64,000 nucleotides of DNA from Gnetum montanum (Eukaryota > Streptophyta > Gnetopsida > Gnetales > Gnetaceae). The DNA lies in NCBI GenBank assembly GCA_015680685.1, contig MNCI01018056.1, positions 293,890 to 357,889 on the forward strand. The letters run 5' to 3'. Made by a program: the position numbers and the translations under genes. How positions within the stretch are numbered: the stretch's first letter is position 1; the number at the start of each line of letters is the position of its first letter. This document shows, one piece after another, positions 59,634 through 64,000 of the stretch. The notes beneath the pieces were generated by a model that worked only from the letters and a program-made list of their open reading frames with translations, searched no databases and had not been told where the DNA came from.

Positions 59634-62345
59634 ATGGCCCCAAAAAGAGGAGGATAAGAGGGACCTTTGTAGGGTGCAAGCAAACACCCGAGAGGTGGTA
59701 GAGGTTGACAAGGCCCACTAGCTATGCATGAAGAATAGAAGACCCAATCATTTAGCATTCATCAAGAGGCCCCTATTATAGGATAGTTAGTCTAGGTAGA
59801 GGTTGTAGGACTAGAGGCTCAAGTGCAAGGATAACACCTCACGTTATCCAAAGAATGCCTCCAAGCCATCTAGGAGCAATCTATGTTGACCATGGTCATC
59901 GTGGAAATGAACTTTGGGCCATTCATGGAATTTGTTCTTGAGGCGGTCAAAACTTATCTTCAAGCATCGCCTCTATGGCACATCCTTTCTAAAAGTGGGG
60001 AATGGTACCTCAATGAGACATACCAATTCTTGCATAATAAAGAGAAGGGCATCATCATAAACATTGGTGGAGTCTTTATTTCTTTCTTAGTCAAGGCCAT
60101 TACAGAGGCTTTGGACATACCTAATGTGGAGGCCAAGGTAGCACACTTGTCGATAAGATTTGATGCAAAAATAAGCAAGCTATGGCTAAAATGGGCATAT
60201 AACAAAGAAGACAAAATATATAGTGAGCTAACTCTAGAAGAGAGAATTTATTTCAAAATTGACACATACCATTTTTTCCCTACTAAAGGGCTCAACAAGA
60301 TATTAACCTATGTAGCGATAGGAAGTGTAATCTTGGTGGGAAAATACAATGTCAACCTTTACCAATTGTACTTCATGAAGATTCAATAGCAGTTTGAGGA
60401 AAGAAAGGTAGGGAAGTTGACACCTCCATTTCCTTGCTTGATTAGAAAGCTATGCAAGGATGCCAAAATCTTAGGTTACACCAATGATGTTTCCAAGAGG
60501 GCCCAAAATGCTTCATTCTCTAAGTTGCTCAAACCTGCAGCACCAAGGAAAGACCTTGGTAAAGAGCAAGAACAAGAACCAAAAAAGGAGTGAGAACATG
60601 AATTGGAGAAGGAGCCAGAGAAAGAACTAGAGCAATAGCGAGAGCCGCAAGTTCCACCACCACTATTATAGGATTATAGGCCTACAATGAACTATCTGCA
60701 GCAAATTGCTTAAATTCTCAGATGGGGAAGGAGGGGCGAATCCAACCTCTTTTGAGTAATTGATGTTGTTGTTTAGCCTATAGTTTATGCTAATCCAACA
60801 AGGGGAAAAATTTCTTTGCAATTAGGAGGAGAAGCCTAGTGGTCATATTAGATCTTTGGAAATGCCACATCTTTCCAAGTGGTGCTTGAAATGGGAGAAG
60901 GTGCAATTATCATGGTCATGTAGGACCAAGATGCGATAGGCACAGCAAAGGTAATAACATGCTACCTTAAAAATTCCTTCAATGTGCCTATTGTGCCCCT
61001 AATGAACTAAACTAGAACTAGAGATGCACAAATGTTAACTAGGACTTGAATGATTCTTGCAGCTCATGAGGATGTGCTAAATAGATTGTTGTAGACTAGG
61101 CAAGTCATGACAACCCTCTTCAACATTTATAGTGTTGTCATTGTAGTATAATCCAACCTCATAGCCACTAAGGAGAAATTGGTTATGGTAGAGACTAAGG
61201 TAGAGCATGTAGAAGTAGATGTACACTGATTGTAATAAGAGCTCATCATCCTATGAGCCAAAAGTAGGGATCCTTTCCAATTCATTGTGCTTGACTAGTT
61301 GGAGCAATTTCGAATAGAGCAATTGGGCCAATTAATTGAGCAAATCAAAGTGGTTGAACAAGAAATGTAGAAAGCAGTCTGGACTACCTCATCCATCGAA
61401 GCCCAAGCATATGCTCATGCAAAGGCATTGATTGTTGCATAGGAAGAAAATAAGCATCTTACTGTTGATAATTCAAGGTTGACCATTGTTAAGTAGTAGA
61501 AAAACATTTGGGAAGAAAGCATCAACCAATTGAGGAAGCAACTAGTGAGGATCAACTAGAACATAAGTAGATTAGCCAGAGAGAACTAAATCCTCTCAAT
61601 GAAAGAGGTATGCACCATACATCAAAAGTCTACAATTGAGATAAGCACGTGGTAGAATGAGGCCAAGAAGCATGAGAAGCTAAAAGAGCACTTCCAAGAC
61701 CAAATCGACATGTATAAGCAAATCAATGAAAAGGAAATCCGAATGGCAAAGACTTGCATCAGTTCCATGTCAACACAGAATCCTGATTGGCAATCCATCT
61801 TGGATAGCTACACCCTAGTCCACCAAGAAAAAGTGAAAAATAATGACTCGTAAATTGAAGATCTGAAGGAGTACATGGCTAGCTAAACTTTGTTATGCTA
61901 ACCTTACCATGTTAATAGCAGGTTGGTCTAGAAATGAATTAGAATTATAGGTTTGAAGATAGAAAAGATGTTATACAAAAACTTCATGTGGAAAACTCAA
62001 AAATAGAAACAATTAAGGCTCACTACCATGGGAAAAGAGATGTAGCTTTAGATTTGGCCAAGAGATTAACATATTATCATGAATTGAGAGAAAAGGCTAG
62101 GGCTTTTGAGGAGGAATGGAGGGAGTTCACAACATGATATGTGAAAGTGAATCAGATGTTCCCACAGCTACCATGTCTATGAGATGTACTAGTTCTAACA
62201 CATATTGGATCATTATCTTGGATGGTGAATGACCTAAGAACAGAGGAGGAGAAGTTGCAAGCACTCCTAAATCATTATAAATTCCATAAGCCTAACAACA
62301 AAGGGAAGCAGCTAATGGAAGAACCATCGTCTTTGAAAACTACAT
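59634..62345 (+). pseudogene. Element III long 3' ORF, decayed
   Basis: The frame starts at ATG 59634 (MAPKRGG), right after an acceptor-like TTGTAG, and much of it stays in one frame to about 62345 with many stops. Most stops can be read as mutated CAG, CAA, CGA or TGG. The longest open part is 59883-60389 (GPFMEFVLEAVKTYLQAS, then GGVFISFLVKAITEALDIPN), which vaguely resembles the putative plant transposon protein domain. A charged stretch (EQEQEPKKE, about 60565-60650) follows. The C-terminal third (61200-62300) is rich in E, K and Q with heptad-like spacing, a likely coiled coil. There are no membrane segments typical of an envelope protein. Function unknown. Confidence 0.55.
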
Positions 62346-62523
62346 AAGCTTCCACAATTTTGTTTTTTGTCATGTCATGTTAGGTCCATTTTTTTCAAAC
62401 ACCACTGCAACATGAAAGAGTCAGTTTGTGTATTTGTCAGAGTTAGTCAATAATCCCATACCTTCCCAATATTTTGTAAAGAACTTGTTCTTCATTTTGT
62501 ATAACTTGAGGATGAGTTTTCAT

Positions 62524-62538
62524 TCAGTTGTGGGGTTA
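62524..62538 (+). other. Purine tract of element III
   Basis: TCAGTTGTGGGGTTA directly precedes the 3' LTR. It is the same motif as in elements I and II (GTGGGGGTA, ATGGGGGTA). Confidence 0.75.
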
Positions 62539-63407
62539 TGATGAGTCATGTTTTGCTAGGGCTATCTAATATCAGAGTTGCATTATTAGGTGTTCAATAT
62601 CGAGACACAACCTTTGATGTTAGGAATCCAATATTTCCCCTTCCATGCTAGCCTATAAATACAACACTTGGGTGCATGGTTTGGATATATATTTTAATAG
62701 ATTTTAGATGTAGACATAGAGAATTTTTGTTAGTTTATTTCCAGTGCATGCCCATAGTATGATGTTAAGTAATTTTATGACATCCTTATTCAAGTGTGAC
62801 ATACTTAGACATGTTACATGTTTGGCAATAAAGATCAAGATTACTTCCATCATTGCAACATCCACTTAGCTTTATTATTGTTAATTACTTAAATGCTTAT
62901 TATTTTCCTTAGTTAATGTTTATCATTTATTGCTCTTTATTATTTCTATCATTAAGTGGAATGAATATGACTAATCTTGAGTGCTTAAGTGTAATTACTT
63001 GGTAACCTACTAGTGTTCTTGTTTGGTACACCCAATAACGATACGCTTGGTAATCCTAGCTGTAGCTGCATGAAGTCCAAGGCATGTATGAAAGATTAGG
63101 AATAGATACTCATCGCACATAGGCTAGTTTAGACTTTACTTTTCATTATTAATTAGATTAAATAACTAATTTCTCTACTATCATTAGGAGTAACATAAGG
63201 CCGTAACAATATCAATTATCATATGCCTCATTTGGACTAAATCGTATGTGACAAAGCTACCACTAGTCTAAGTGATAAGATAATGAATTGTGATCAAGAC
63301 ATAATGATCTAGATGCCAAAACTAGTCCCATCCATAGAATTTGATTGGATTGTGCGTAACCGCTTATGATTCATATGGTTCAGTGTAGGGGTACCTCGTC
63401 GCTATCA
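62539..63407 (+). repeat. Element III 3' LTR
   Basis: Starts TGATGAGTCATG, has the TATA box GCCTATAAATACAAC at about 62650 and the AATAAAG at about 62827, and ends CGCTATCA. It is unbroken and gives the empty site for element II. It differs from the 5' LTR at many positions, most in U3, so element III is clearly older than element II. Confidence 0.92.
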
Positions 63408-64000
63408 AAAATTCTATTACATGACTTCAAAAATAACAAGAATACTAGGATATTTTATTTGCATAGGCCATCCAGATCTTCATCAGTTCTCCATTCAACT
63501 TGCACTATCATCTGAAATCTCCATCCAAGCCTTCAAACTACAATATGCATGAAACATATGCAAGAAGGGTTAGTACACCTTTACAATATAGAAAATCATC
63601 TTAGTACCACCCAGAATGAAGTTTGAAGATGAGGCTTGTATGATGAAATACCACGTGCCAGAAACACACTATTAGACAATAGTAAAATAAAATTAACTTA
63701 ACCATTAGTCAATACCATTAACACATACCATTAATACATTAATTACCATTAATACATAATTTTCATTTACTAATGATATTCCATGAGTTACCACATCAAA
63801 TGTAAAACTAGCCATCAAGGTCCCTTGGTTGTGAAACTCACCTCTCTAAACCACCCTCATGAAAGTTTAACTATTGGATTATGTTATAGCTAGTATTAAT
63901 ATTAGAACTACCCTAAGTCCTAGCTTCTTCCTATTACCTAAGTTTTTCTAATACTGAGTTGCATGATCCTAGGTTGACAGAATTGACGATCGAAAATGTT
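63408..64000. other. Right flank of element III
   Basis: AAAAT (63408-63412) is the probable right target duplication. Beyond it, no gene or repeat is recognised. Confidence 0.5.

Larger units (their letters stand above)
35816..63407 (+). mobile_element. Element III: host gypsy-like element with two nested insertions
   Basis: LTRs are 35816-36325 plus 46269-46632 (5' LTR, split) and 62539-63407 (3' LTR). Flanking ACAAT and AAAAT (63408-63412) are a target duplication with one mismatch. Inside are a primer site, a decayed gag, 3' noncoding DNA, a long decayed 3' ORF and a purine tract. No protease, RT or integrase is present, so it depended on another element. With the nested elements removed it is about 8.4 kb. 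Confidence 0.85.

Noticed and set aside
59883-60389. Envelope-like protein
   Set aside because: No signal peptide or clear membrane anchor is seen; the rest of the frame looks like a coiled coil.

Overview
This is plant nuclear DNA, most likely from a seed plant with a large, repeat-rich genome. It holds a spliced xyloglucan endotransglucosylase/hydrolase (XTH) gene, introns with GT-AG ends, plant-type LINE and Ty3/gypsy elements, and long AT-rich intergenic DNA. The species cannot be told from the sequence. There are two assembly gaps (13053-13182 and 43866-43896).

Layout. 1-4175: the 3' part of a decayed gypsy element with its LTR, then an inverted LTR fragment and an old reverse transcriptase fragment. 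5125-6568 (minus): a three-exon XTH gene. 10480-11079 (plus): an intronless, GC-rich SIS-domain sugar-phosphate isomerase-like gene. 13007-18868: a plant LINE bounded by a perfect 17-bp target-site duplication; its 5' part is inverted relative to its 3' part, the structure expected from twin priming. 19510-24065 (minus): a predicted four-exon gene for an unrecognised 81-residue protein. 26280-35404: decayed copia and gypsy debris, including an old gypsy LTR pair on the minus strand, one LTR of which is interrupted by a younger solo LTR.

35816-63407: a nest of LTR elements. The host (element III) has gag and a long 3' ORF but no pol. Its 5' LTR was split by a nearly complete gag-pol element (element II, 36326-46263, 5-bp duplication CTTGG). 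Its interior was split by a minus-strand element of 49167-58386 that carries gag and protease but no polymerase, with 36-bp tandem repeats inside its LTRs.

The gypsy elements share LTR ends TGATGA...(T)CA, palindrome-rich U3 regions directly upstream of a TATAAATA box, a purine tract ending GGGGTA or similar, and a primer site that fits the 3' end of tRNA-Asp. This places them near the Athila/Tat (OTA) branch. No CRISPR, rRNA or canonical tRNA gene was seen. The most notable items are the twin-primed LINE, the small four-exon gene, the polymerase-less elements with extra coding, and the palindrome arrays in the LTRs. Family assignments rest on motifs read by eye; no database search was possible.
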